Below are positions 8,731-17,930 of a stretch of DNA of 45,074 bases, piece by piece. This stretch comes from Candidatus Nitrosopumilus sp. (GTDB lineage: Archaea; Thermoproteota; Nitrososphaeria; Nitrososphaerales; Nitrosopumilaceae). Every line of letters starts with the position of its first letter. The stretch's first letter is position 1. Below the pieces are notes generated by a model, which was given only the letters and a program-made list of their open reading frames with translations, made no database searches and was not told where the DNA came from. Made by a program: the position numbers and the translations under genes. Where the stretch lies: positions 1 to 45,074 of the forward strand of contig JAANXA010000004.1 of assembly GCA_018263505.1 (NCBI GenBank), read 5' to 3'.

Positions 8731-10881
8731 ATGAAGATGAATGAAGAAGAATTAGAAATGGATATGGATGATGATTTTGATGATGATAATGATTTAGAAA
8801 ACGATTCGGATTCTCCTGGTAGAGGCGGAATAATGCAATCTACATCAAAACGTGTCAGAATGATATTCTCTGTAATGGCAAGTCCAAACAGAATTGATAT
8901 TCTTCGAATTCTAAATTCTAAAGGACCTTTAACTTATTCAGAACTAAAATCTCTTGCGGGTTTCAAATCAAAGAAAGAAAGTGGCAAGTTTGCATATCAC
9001 TTGAGAAAATTACTTAGACAATCACTTGTTGCATTAAATAAATCTGAAAGACGTTATACCATTACAAATCTTGGAAAATTAGTTCTAAGTCTGGCAAGAC
9101 AAATTGAAGAACGCTCAATTATTGAAAGTGGAAAAATGTATGTTAGAACCTCAAAGGACTCCATTGAAGAATTCAATTCTCATAAAATTATCCAATCTCT
9201 TGTACGAGAAGGTAGTCTTCCATTAGAGTTGGCACAAAAAATTACTGAAGAAGTTGAAAATAGAATTTACAAGTATCAAATTACCTACCTTACAGGCTCA
9301 TTAATTCGAGAAATGGTAAATTTTGTGTTATTAGAGCATGGTCATGAAGAGTACAGGAACAAATTGGCACGTGTAGGCATGCCTGCTTTTGATGTTAAAG
9401 AAATGATTTCTAATCTTGATCATGTGAATAATGGCGCTGAAGGACTTTTGTTCAATGCTGGACAGCGTGTATTTGCAGAGCATCTTTTAACAAATGTTCT
9501 ACCAAAAGATGTATCTGATTCTCATATCTCTGGAGACTTACACATTACAAATCCTGGAGTTTGGTCCATGATTCCTGATACAATATTTGTTAACGTTAAA
9601 GAATTAATTGAAGATGGAATTGATCTAGGTGGAAAATATCTTGATGTATCAAGAATTTCTGCATCAAAACAACTTGACGAGATAACAAGTTCACTATCTA
9701 TTATTATTTCTCTTCTCTCAAAAGAAGCATCACAAGAAATTGTACTTGATGGATTAGTTGGATTATTTACAAAACATTCAAAATCCTTACCAGAACTTGA
9801 AGCAAGATTAACTAATGCGTTTGCTACAGCATCTACAACTTCTGAATACAATAATTCAAGTACTGTTGTTTCAATTCGATTACAATTAGGTTCTGATACA
9901 AAAATAATTAATTCAATTATTAATGCATACAAAAATTATACAAAGATTACACCAACTCCAAAAATTGGTTTGATAATTAATCATGATAAAGGAAAAATTT
10001 CAGATGTTTCAGAAATAGTTTCAGAAATAGTTTCTATTGGTGGAAAAGTAATGTTTGCAAAAGGACAAGTATCTAGTTCCGGCATTACAAATTCAACTGC
10101 AAAAACTAGTGGACCTCTTTCAATCATGTTACAGTCTGTTTCAATTAATCTCCCAAGATTGGCATTTGAATCAAATAAAGATGAAACTTACTTTAGAGCC
10201 AGATTAGCACTTTTAATGAAACCTGCTTTGGCATCTATGGCATTAAGAAAGAAAGAAATTTCAGATCTTACACGACGTGGACTTAATCCAATTCTTGCAA
10301 AAAATACTCAATACATGCAAAAGAGTTCTGTTTCACTTGTTGTAAATTTGGTGGGACTCAAAGAGGCAGTCTTTAACATATTGGGATTAAAAGACAATAA
10401 AAATGGTAGAGCAATTCTCCATAAAGTAATTGAGACTGCAGTAGATGTTGGAGCCAAAAAAGGTAAGGAATTAGGCGATTCTGTGACTATATGTATGACT
10501 GAGACTGAAGGTTCTACCCGTTTTGTGACTTTGGATGGTGAAAAATATGGTAAAAACTCTGCACTTAACTCCATGGATAGTGACTCTTACTCTGATAGAA
10601 TTACTCTTGATGCCTCTGAGGTATCTGACTATACTAACAAAAGTGAACCTATCTCACAATGCAACAAATTATCAAAATTACTCAATGGTGGATTATTTGT
10701 CACATTGAATATAGATAATGATGCAAAAATTGCAGACATTAAAAAATCCATAGAACAAACCTCTTTGCTTACACCAACTTTCAAACCAGTCAAGACAGTT
10801 GCGATTTGCGGTGAATGTGGATTCAAAGATGAACCATTTGAAGACAAGTGTCCAAAATGTAAATCACCTTACGTAATCTGA
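8731..10881 (+). CDS. winged-helix + ATP-cone + NrdD-like (apparently degenerate) domain + C-terminal zinc ribbon protein
   Basis: ASPNRIDILRILNSKGPLTYSELKSLAGFKSKKESGKFAYHLRKLLRQ (ArsR-like wHTH); MYVRTSKDSIEEFNSHKIIQSLVREG...LIREMVNFVLLEHGHEEYRNKLARVGMPAFDV (ATP-cone); HISGDLHITNPG, SVSINLPRLAFES, VVNLVGLKEAVFNILG, TETEGSTRFVTLD (NrdD-like); CGECGFKDEPFEDKCPKC. Confidence 0.75.
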   Translation: MKMNEEELEMDMDDDFDDDNDLENDSDSPGRGGIMQSTSKRVRMIFSVMASPNRIDILRILNSKGPLTYSELKSLAGFKSKKESGKFAYHLRKLLRQSLVALNKSERRYTITNLGKLVLSLARQIEERSIIESGKMYVRTSKDSIEEFNSHKIIQSLVREGSLPLELAQKITEEVENRIYKYQITYLTGSLIREMVNFVLLEHGHEEYRNKLARVGMPAFDVKEMISNLDHVNNGAEGLLFNAGQRVFAEHLLTNVLPKDVSDSHISGDLHITNPGVWSMIPDTIFVNVKELIEDGIDLGGKYLDVSRISASKQLDEITSSLSIIISLLSKEASQEIVLDGLVGLFTKHSKSLPELEARLTNAFATASTTSEYNNSSTVVSIRLQLGSDTKIINSIINAYKNYTKITPTPKIGLIINHDKGKISDVSEIVSEIVSIGGKVMFAKGQVSSSGITNSTAKTSGPLSIMLQSVSINLPRLAFESNKDETYFRARLALLMKPALASMALRKKEISDLTRRGLNPILAKNTQYMQKSSVSLVVNLVGLKEAVFNILGLKDNKNGRAILHKVIETAVDVGAKKGKELGDSVTICMTETEGSTRFVTLDGEKYGKNSALNSMDSDSYSDRITLDASEVSDYTNKSEPISQCNKLSKLLNGGLFVTLNIDNDAKIADIKKSIEQTSLLTPTFKPVKTVAICGECGFKDEPFEDKCPKCKSPYVI

Positions 10882-10906
10882 AATTCATAAATAAAAAACT
10901 AGTACC

Positions 10907-11063
10907 GATCATTTCTAAAATCTTTTTGATCATTTTCGGTTTTGCGATCATCGTTATAATTTATTGTTGTACTACCAATATGAAATTCATAGTAGTGGTG
11001 TCAAATTTTTTGAATTAAAATTTAAAAAAAAATTGGATAATGATTTATACCCTCATTGATCAT
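10907..11063. promoter_or_regulatory. cluster of GATCAT motifs upstream of nrdJ
   Basis: GATCAT at 10907, 10928, 10946 and 11058, in the intergenic/5' region; another at 8651 upstream of the wHTH/ATP-cone gene. Confidence 0.4.
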
Positions 11064-11085
11064 AACTGCTACTAAGGTAATTATT

Positions 11086-13734
11086 TTGGACAATTCACAA
11101 ATAGAAAACACAATCGTTGATATACGTAAACGTAATGGTGCAGTAACTGCATTCAATAAAGATAAAATTTCAAATGCCATTTTCAAGGCATTGGCTGCCA
11201 CCTCTAAAGCCGACCGTGAGCTAGCCGATCAATTAGCATCAAATGTTGTTGATAAATTAGTTGAGCAAGGATTTACAAGTTCTAGAACTCCAACTGTTGA
11301 AGATATTCAAGATATTGTAGAATCAACTTTGATTGATAGCGGTAATAGTGATATTGCAAGAGCATACATTGTTTACAGACACGAGAGAAGAAAATTAAGA
11401 GATGAAAAGATGAATGTCTTGAATCTCAAAACACTTGATCCCGTTTCAAAAAAGTTTGACTTGAATTGTCTTAGAGTAATTGCATCACGTTATTTGTTCA
11501 GAAATAGCAAAAATGAGATCATTGAATCTCCAACCCAGATGTTTGAGAGAGTTGCTATTTTGGTGGGAATTGGCGATATACTATATGATTCCCAAATATT
11601 TGACAAATCTGGTAATTCTACGCAGGAAATAGATGAAGCAAAATCATACCTAGAGAAGTTAGATGCATTTGATTATAAATTCAAAGTAGGTGACTATTTC
11701 TTCAATAAATGGCATTTTAGATCTCTAATCAATCACTATGTGACATTGGCAAATAAAGGCCAAATGAAAATTAGTTTCAAATCTGTTTTGACGTTATTAG
11801 CTGCAAAAAAACTCGATCAATATGCTGATAAGATTACTGAATACTTTGATTTGATGGTAGCACAAGACTTTTTGCCTAACTCTCCTACCATGATGAATTC
11901 AGGTGGAAGACTAGGGCAACTATCTGCATGCTTTGTTCTTGGAATGGATGATGGTATGGAACAAATCATGAAATCAACTTCTGATGCAGCATTAATCTTC
12001 AAGTCTGGTGGTGGTGTTGGAATTAATTATTCAAATCTTCGTGAAGAGGGGGACATTGTTGCATCAACTTCCGGTGTTGCATCAGGCCCAGTATCTTTTA
12101 TGAACATCATAAACACTGTAACTGAAGTTGTTAAACAAGGTGGAAAAAGACGTGGTGCAAACATGGGAATCATTGAAGCATGGCACCCTGATGTTGAAAA
12201 ATTTATCACAAACAAAACTGAACCAGGTGTTTTAGAAAATTTTAACATTAGTGTTGGAATATGGGAAGACTTTTGGCATTCTCTTGTAAACACAGATGGT
12301 AATTACATTTTACGTAGCCCACGTGATAAAAAACCTGTAAAAGAAATTAATTCACATCAATTAATTGATCTAATTGCATTATCTGCATGGAAGAGTGCAG
12401 AACCAGGATTGATCTTCTTTGATCAAATAAACAAATACAATGTGTTTGCAAAAGCAAGACAAGCTCCACTAAGAGCTACAAATCCATGTGGTGAACAAAG
12501 TCTATATCCATACGAATCATGTAATCTTGGTTCTATCAATTTGGCAAATCTTGTAAAAAGACAAGCTGATGGAACTTTTGAATTTGATTGGCAAAGATAT
12601 GAAGAGACAATCAGAAAAACAACAAGATTCCTAGATAACATAATTGATGTAAATAATTACCCAGTTGAAGAAATCACTATTGCATCAAAAGAATCTAGAA
12701 GAATTGGATTAGGTGTTATGGGAGTAGCTGATCTGCTTTACAAACTAAGAATTCCATACAACTCCAAAGAAGGATTTGAATTCCAATCAAAACTATCTGA
12801 AGCATTAACCTATTACTCCATGGAAGAAAGTGTAGCCATAGCAACAACTCGTGGTGATTTCCCACTTTGTTCAAAAACTGAATATTCTGAAGGAAAAATT
12901 CCAATAGCAGGATATTATGAGAAACCAAAAGAATCTCACTCTTACGAATGGGATGCATTAATTGCAAAAATCCAAAAACATGGAATTAGACATGTTTTGA
13001 CTACTACTGTAGCTCCAACTGGTACAATTGCAATGATTGCAGATTGTTCAAATGGAATGGAACCTGCATTTGCTCTTGTATTTGAAAAGAGAGTAACTGT
13101 TGGAAGATTCTTTTACACAAACAAAATTGTTGAAGAAGCTCTTAAAGAACATGGTCTATACAATGATGAAATTCTTGCAAAAATTGCAGATAACTATGGT
13201 TCTCTAAAAGGATTAGAAGAAATTCCACAATGGATGCAAGATGTGTTTGTTACTGCAATGGATATTCATTGGTCTGATCATCTAATGGCTCAAAGTGTTT
13301 GGCAACAATGGATTGGAAATGCAATTTCAAAAACAATCAACATGCCAAATGATGTTACAGTAGAAGATGTAAAATCTGCATATCTATTGGCACATGAATT
13401 GGGATTGAAAGGCATGACTGTTTATCGTGACGGTTCTAGGCATCAACAAGTTCTTCATATGACAAGTGAGAATGCACAAAAAACATTTGAAGTTACTCCA
13501 AGCAAAAATATCATACAATATGTTACGGACAATATCTCAAATCCATACATCAAATCACAAATCAATGCAGCTCTTGCATTAAAAGTTCATGATGAAGAAC
13601 TCAAAGTTGAAGCTCCAGTACCTGATGAATCTTCTGAAGAACGTCTATGTCCAACATGTAAAAACAATCTAGTGTTTGTTGAAGGTTGCAGCATGTGTAT
13701 TGAATGTGGATATAGTGGTTGTACTTCAGGATAA
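11086..13734 (+). CDS. nrdJ: adenosylcobalamin-dependent (class II) ribonucleoside-diphosphate reductase
   Basis: N-terminal ATP-cone (VRKRNGAVTAFNKDKISNAI-like), NSPTMMNSGGRLGQLSACFVL, TNPCGEQSLYPYESCNLGSINL, C-terminal CPTC...CSMCIECGYSGC. ORF track start 11056; TTG 11086 is an alternative more consistent with the TATA-like element near 11042. Confidence 0.92.
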   Translation: MDNSQIENTIVDIRKRNGAVTAFNKDKISNAIFKALAATSKADRELADQLASNVVDKLVEQGFTSSRTPTVEDIQDIVESTLIDSGNSDIARAYIVYRHERRKLRDEKMNVLNLKTLDPVSKKFDLNCLRVIASRYLFRNSKNEIIESPTQMFERVAILVGIGDILYDSQIFDKSGNSTQEIDEAKSYLEKLDAFDYKFKVGDYFFNKWHFRSLINHYVTLANKGQMKISFKSVLTLLAAKKLDQYADKITEYFDLMVAQDFLPNSPTMMNSGGRLGQLSACFVLGMDDGMEQIMKSTSDAALIFKSGGGVGINYSNLREEGDIVASTSGVASGPVSFMNIINTVTEVVKQGGKRRGANMGIIEAWHPDVEKFITNKTEPGVLENFNISVGIWEDFWHSLVNTDGNYILRSPRDKKPVKEINSHQLIDLIALSAWKSAEPGLIFFDQINKYNVFAKARQAPLRATNPCGEQSLYPYESCNLGSINLANLVKRQADGTFEFDWQRYEETIRKTTRFLDNIIDVNNYPVEEITIASKESRRIGLGVMGVADLLYKLRIPYNSKEGFEFQSKLSEALTYYSMEESVAIATTRGDFPLCSKTEYSEGKIPIAGYYEKPKESHSYEWDALIAKIQKHGIRHVLTTTVAPTGTIAMIADCSNGMEPAFALVFEKRVTVGRFFYTNKIVEEALKEHGLYNDEILAKIADNYGSLKGLEEIPQWMQDVFVTAMDIHWSDHLMAQSVWQQWIGNAISKTINMPNDVTVEDVKSAYLLAHELGLKGMTVYRDGSRHQQVLHMTSENAQKTFEVTPSKNIIQYVTDNISNPYIKSQINAALALKVHDEELKVEAPVPDESSEERLCPTCKNNLVFVEGCSMCIECGYSGCTSG

Positions 13735-13772
13735 ATCACAACTTTTTTACTTTCTTCAATTTTTGAATCTAT

Positions 13773-14894
13773 ATGGACAAAAAAATTCTAGGCGTACTTG
13801 TAGGCATAGGTGCAATTATTGCATTATCTGCAGTAGTATTGAGTATTCCTTCATCTCAAACTATTACCATTCAAGAAACTAATGAAAAAATTGGTCTTGT
13901 GATTAATTCTCCAAAACAAGCAACAACTATACAAGATTTAGATAAAATTTATTCTACAGCATCAAGTACTGGAATTGGAAGAAGTAATGTTTACTTGTTC
14001 TGGAATTTAGTTGAACCAGAACGTGGAGAATTTGATTGGACACAATCAGACATATTGATGAGTCTTAACAAAAAAAATGATCTCAAAGTAACCCTCTACT
14101 TTTCAATCATTAATGGAGAAACACTTGGACCGTTTCCTAATTGGATTGGAAAACCACCACTTCTGTCTTTAGGCGATGAAAGAGTAGTAAGTGTTCTTGA
14201 TGCTATACTATCTAGATATGATATCGTAGACACTGTAATAATTGCAGGGGACACTGAATCACAATTCAGATTTAATGAACAAAATATTCCCGTTTATCAA
14301 AACCTCTTTAATGAAATCTATGAACAAATCAAAGAAAAACATCCTGATGTAAAAATTGGAAATTCATTTGCATTGCATCAAGTAATTAACAAAAATTTAC
14401 ATCATATAGTCACTGAATTAACAATTGGTGATTTTGTCGCATTTTCATATTTTCCAGTTGATACACTAAATGATATTGTTAAGACTCCACAAGAAGCCAA
14501 AGAAGAATTACAACAAATATTTGATTTGGTAAATGGAAAAAAAGTTGGAGTTTTTGAATTAAGTTGGAGTACTTCGGATTTTGTAGGAGGTAGTGAATTA
14601 TCTCAAGCAGAATTTTTAGAAAAATCCTTTGAGTTTTACGCTGAAAATGAATCTGAATTGGAATTTTTTACTTGGTATAGACAGTTTGACAAGCCTATGG
14701 GAACATGTTCATTTGAAGAACATGAAATTGGCGATGATACCACTCTTAGTATTGGTGGTTCAGGCTTTGGTACTAGTGAACATGTGATTGAAAGACTGAA
14801 TAATTACATATGTGATGCTGGATTAATTGATGCAAATAATACTCCAAAACAAAGTTGGAATGTATTTAAAAAACAAATTGAAATGAACAACTAA
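13773..14894 (+). CDS. membrane-anchored/exported TIM-barrel glycosidase-like protein
   Basis: N-terminal hydrophobic segment MDKKILGVLVGIGAIIALSAVVLS; YLFWNLVEPERGEFDWTQSD resembles glycoside hydrolase barrel signatures. Confidence 0.55.
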   Translation: MDKKILGVLVGIGAIIALSAVVLSIPSSQTITIQETNEKIGLVINSPKQATTIQDLDKIYSTASSTGIGRSNVYLFWNLVEPERGEFDWTQSDILMSLNKKNDLKVTLYFSIINGETLGPFPNWIGKPPLLSLGDERVVSVLDAILSRYDIVDTVIIAGDTESQFRFNEQNIPVYQNLFNEIYEQIKEKHPDVKIGNSFALHQVINKNLHHIVTELTIGDFVAFSYFPVDTLNDIVKTPQEAKEELQQIFDLVNGKKVGVFELSWSTSDFVGGSELSQAEFLEKSFEFYAENESELEFFTWYRQFDKPMGTCSFEEHEIGDDTTLSIGGSGFGTSEHVIERLNNYICDAGLIDANNTPKQSWNVFKKQIEMNN

Positions 14895-14895
14895 A

Positions 14896-15564
14896 ATGAT
14901 TTCTTTGGTTTTAGTAGAATCTGCATTAGAACTTGTTCCATCAGAATTAAAACATCATCAATCAGTTGTTTCACATGCAAGAAAATTAGGAAAATACTCA
15001 TCAGAAATTTTACTTGATAATTCCTGGCATTTTGCAGCTATGAAAGGAATTGAAAATGAAATGAAAAGAGGACGTCCAGATTTAGTACACTTTTCAATAC
15101 TTGAAGCAACTACAATCCCTTTGTATCTTAAAAATAAATTGAAACTTTATGTTCATACTATTGATGATAAAGTAATATCTTTTGGAGAAAATGTCCATAT
15201 CCCAAAATCTTATCATAGATTTGCAGGTGTTATTGAAAAGTTGTATCAAGAAAAACAAATTGTTGCAAACAATGACGTATTACTAAAAATTAAAGATCAA
15301 ACATTTCCTGAACTGTTAGATGAAATTAATCCCTCAAATGTAATTGGTTTTTCAACTAATGGGCAATCTAGTTCATATGAAAAAATTGCATTAGACATTT
15401 CAGATAATGATTGTTTAGTAATTGGAGGATTTCAAAAAGGGCATTTTTCAAATCCAATTGAAAATAAAATAAATAAATTGTATTCTGTTGGCAATGAATC
15501 CTTTGAAGGTCATGTTGTAACATCTAGAATGCTTTACGAGTACGAAAAAACCATTTTTATGTAG
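14896..15564 (+). CDS. nep1: rRNA small subunit pseudouridine N1-methyltransferase Nep1
   Basis: LVESALELVPSELKHHQSVVSHARKLGK...EILLDNSWHFAAMK...RGRPDLVHFSILEA: Nep1/Emg1 SPOUT signature. Confidence 0.9.
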   Translation: MISLVLVESALELVPSELKHHQSVVSHARKLGKYSSEILLDNSWHFAAMKGIENEMKRGRPDLVHFSILEATTIPLYLKNKLKLYVHTIDDKVISFGENVHIPKSYHRFAGVIEKLYQEKQIVANNDVLLKIKDQTFPELLDEINPSNVIGFSTNGQSSSYEKIALDISDNDCLVIGGFQKGHFSNPIENKINKLYSVGNESFEGHVVTSRMLYEYEKTIFM

Positions 15565-15586
15565 GAACTAAAGTTTTCAACTTATT

Positions 15587-15660
15587 GCAGTCATAGTATA
15601 GCCTGGTTAGTATTCGGGGTTTCCAACCCTGTGACGCGGGTTCGAATCCCGCTGACTGCA
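15587..15660 (+). tRNA. tRNA-Gly (anticodon TCC)
   Basis: Acceptor GCAGTCA/TGACTGC + discriminator A; anticodon arm CGGGG-TTTCCAA-CCCTG; T arm GCGGG-TTCGAAT-CCCGC; no encoded CCA. Confidence 0.93.
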
Positions 15661-15711
15661 TTTCTTCTTTAATATGATAACTCATTTTTAGGTCTGTACT
15701 GAGAAATTATT

Positions 15712-16014
15712 GTGAGATCTAAAGCAAGAAAAATTGCAATGGAGAGAATGCAAATTTTGATTGATAATGCATTAACAAATGCAAAAACAAATCCTGAATT
15801 ATCTCAAAGGCAGGCATTTCTTGCTAGAAGAATCAGTACACGACATAAAATTAGAATGCCTTATCATCTAAGAATGGTTTTTTGTAAAAAATGCAAATCA
15901 TTCATTGCACCTGGAATTAATTCTAGAATTCGTTTAGGAAGAACATCAATCAAGTCGATCAGAATTACTTGTAATCTGTGTGGGCATACTTATCACAAAA
16001 TCATACCTCAATGA
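15712..16014 (+). CDS. rnp4: ribonuclease P protein component 4 (Rpp21/Rpr2 family)
   Basis: RISTRHKIRMPYHLRMVFCKKCKSFIAPGINSRIRL...ITCNLCGHTYHKII. Confidence 0.9.
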   Translation: MRSKARKIAMERMQILIDNALTNAKTNPELSQRQAFLARRISTRHKIRMPYHLRMVFCKKCKSFIAPGINSRIRLGRTSIKSIRITCNLCGHTYHKIIPQ

Positions 16015-16045
16015 TTTATAAGACGATTATCGATTTTTTGTCTTC

Positions 16046-16498
16046 ATGGCAAAGGTATACGATGTACCAGCAGACGTATTGATTGGAAGACTCGCAGAGA
16101 TCCTAAAAAGTGAAGATATTCCTGCACCTTCTTGGACTCCGTTTGTAAAAACTGGTGCTCATGCAGACAAACCTCCACAAGATAGAGAATGGTGGCATAC
16201 TCGATGTGCATCAATTATGAGAAAAATTTACCTTCATGGCCCAATTGGAATTAATGAATTAAGAAAAGATTATGGCGGTGGTAAACCATCTGGATATGGT
16301 GCTGCACATCACAAGTCTGCAGGTGGTGCAATTATTAGAAATGCAATTCAAGGGTTAGAAAAACTTGGATATGTAGAAAAAGTAGAGAAAAAAGGCAGAC
16401 TTGTTTCAAAACAAGGAATGCAAAAACTTGATAGATTAGCAACAGAAATTCTTAAAGAACTAATTGTTGAAAATCCTCAACTCAAAGTATACCGTTAG
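16046..16498 (+). CDS. rps19e: 30S ribosomal protein S19e
   Basis: KVYDVPADVLIGRLAEILK...PSWTPFVKTGAHADKPPQDREWWHTRCASIMRKIYLHGPIGINELRKDYGG. Confidence 0.97.
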   Translation: MAKVYDVPADVLIGRLAEILKSEDIPAPSWTPFVKTGAHADKPPQDREWWHTRCASIMRKIYLHGPIGINELRKDYGGGKPSGYGAAHHKSAGGAIIRNAIQGLEKLGYVEKVEKKGRLVSKQGMQKLDRLATEILKELIVENPQLKVYR

Positions 16499-16505
16499 AT
16501 GAACA

Positions 16506-16802
16506 ATGAGCTTTCCAGAAGATGATCAATTCTCTTTAGATGCAAATCAACCTAATCCTCAACAAAATGAACAAGCAGCACAAAAAGAACAGATTCTAAA
16601 ACAAATTCTTACACCTGATGCTAGAATGAGATTAAATAATATCAAAATGGTAAAACAAGAATTATCAGATCTTGTAGAACAATATCTTATTGGAATGGCA
16701 ACTCAAGGAAAAATCCCTGGTCAAATCAATGATGCACAATTAAAGCAAATTTTACTCTCAATTCAACAACCAAAACGAGATTTTAAGATAAATCGAGTTT
16801 AA
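16506..16802 (+). CDS. PDCD5/TFAR19 family DNA-binding protein
   Basis: ILKQILTPDARMRLNNIKMVKQELSDLVEQYLIGMATQGKIPGQINDAQLKQIL. Confidence 0.92.
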   Translation: MSFPEDDQFSLDANQPNPQQNEQAAQKEQILKQILTPDARMRLNNIKMVKQELSDLVEQYLIGMATQGKIPGQINDAQLKQILLSIQQPKRDFKINRV

Positions 16803-16843
16803 TTCAGTAAAAATATAATTATGGGAATAAATTTGGTTAAGTT

Positions 16844-17923
16844 ATGAAAGCCGTTGTATATAATGAATACGCACCAGATGATAATTTTGCTAAAATCCTT
16901 AAAGTCCAGGATATAGATGAACCAAAACCAAAAGCAGATGAAGTTGTTTTTAAAGTAAAATCTGCAGCCCTAAATTATAATGATATTTGGGGAATGCGAG
17001 GAAATCCAGTTCCAGTTCCGTTACCACATGTTTCAGGTTCTGATGCTGCAGGAGATGTAATCGCAGTTGGAGATGACGTTAAAAATATCAAAGTTGGAGA
17101 TAGAGTAGTTTCTCACTCTAACATGTCATGCAGAGTTTGTAAAGCATGTACTGACGGACGAGAATTTGATTGTGTTAAAAGAACAATTTGGGGATTTCAA
17201 ACTGGTCCAACATGGGGTGCATTCCAAGAAGTAACTCATCTTCCAGAAGTTAACGTTTCAAAAATTCCAGAAGGTGTATCCTATGATGAGGCAGCAGCAG
17301 CATCAATGACAATCTTGACATCCTGGCACATGTTAGTTGGAAGAGCCAAAATTACTCCTGGACAAACTGTGTTAATCATGGGTGGAGGTTCAGGTGTTGG
17401 TAGTTTTGGAATTCAAATTGCAAAATTATACAACTGTGATGTTATTGCAACAGCCAGTCCTGACAAACTTGATAAATGTCTTGAACTTGGAGCAGACTTT
17501 GCAGTAGATCATAGAAAAGATGATTGGCATAAAGAAGTTAGAGCAATCGCTAAAGAATTAGCAAAGAAGAAAGGTGAAGCACCTGGAATTGATCTCTCAT
17601 TTGATCACATTGGTGAGACTCACTGGAATAAACAATTACAGTTGTTAAAGTATGGTGCAACACTTGTTTCATGTGGAGCAACTACAGGTTACAATGCACA
17701 AACTGATCTTAGACATGTGTTCTTTAAAGGAACTAACATCTTAGGTTCAACACAAGGAACTAAGGCTGAACTTGATCAAGCCCTATATTGGATGGGTCAA
17801 GGCAAAATTAAAGCTGCTATTGATTCAACATACACATTTGAACAAGCAGCAGAGGCACACACAAAGATGTTAACCGGAAAAGGCATGTTTGGCAAAATCT
17901 TAATGAAGCCTGAAGGCGCTTAG
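16844..17923 (+). CDS. zinc-binding alcohol dehydrogenase / enoyl reductase-like MDR protein
   Basis: GroES-like HVSGSDAAGDVIAVGDDVKNIKVGDRV; CRVCKACTDGREFDC; NAD(P) fold VLIMGGGSGVGSFGIQIAK. Confidence 0.88.
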   Translation: MKAVVYNEYAPDDNFAKILKVQDIDEPKPKADEVVFKVKSAALNYNDIWGMRGNPVPVPLPHVSGSDAAGDVIAVGDDVKNIKVGDRVVSHSNMSCRVCKACTDGREFDCVKRTIWGFQTGPTWGAFQEVTHLPEVNVSKIPEGVSYDEAAAASMTILTSWHMLVGRAKITPGQTVLIMGGGSGVGSFGIQIAKLYNCDVIATASPDKLDKCLELGADFAVDHRKDDWHKEVRAIAKELAKKKGEAPGIDLSFDHIGETHWNKQLQLLKYGATLVSCGATTGYNAQTDLRHVFFKGTNILGSTQGTKAELDQALYWMGQGKIKAAIDSTYTFEQAAEAHTKMLTGKGMFGKILMKPEGA

Positions 17924-17930
17924 TCATTTA

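Noticed and set aside
9522-9932. Minus-strand ORFs inside the wHTH/ATP-cone gene (also 10308-10574, 10629-10847)
   Set aside because: Low-complexity antisense ORFs lying within a strongly supported coding gene.
10882-11085. Cobalamin riboswitch upstream of nrdJ
   Set aside because: No B12-box-like conserved sequence or G/C-rich structured region is visible; the gap is AT-rich with short GATCAT motifs.
11817-12967. Minus-strand ORFs inside nrdJ
   Set aside because: Antisense to highly conserved RNR motifs; no family resemblance.
15587-15720. Integration (attachment) site at tRNA-Gly
   Set aside because: No duplicated tRNA 3' end or integrase seen; the flanking genes are housekeeping.
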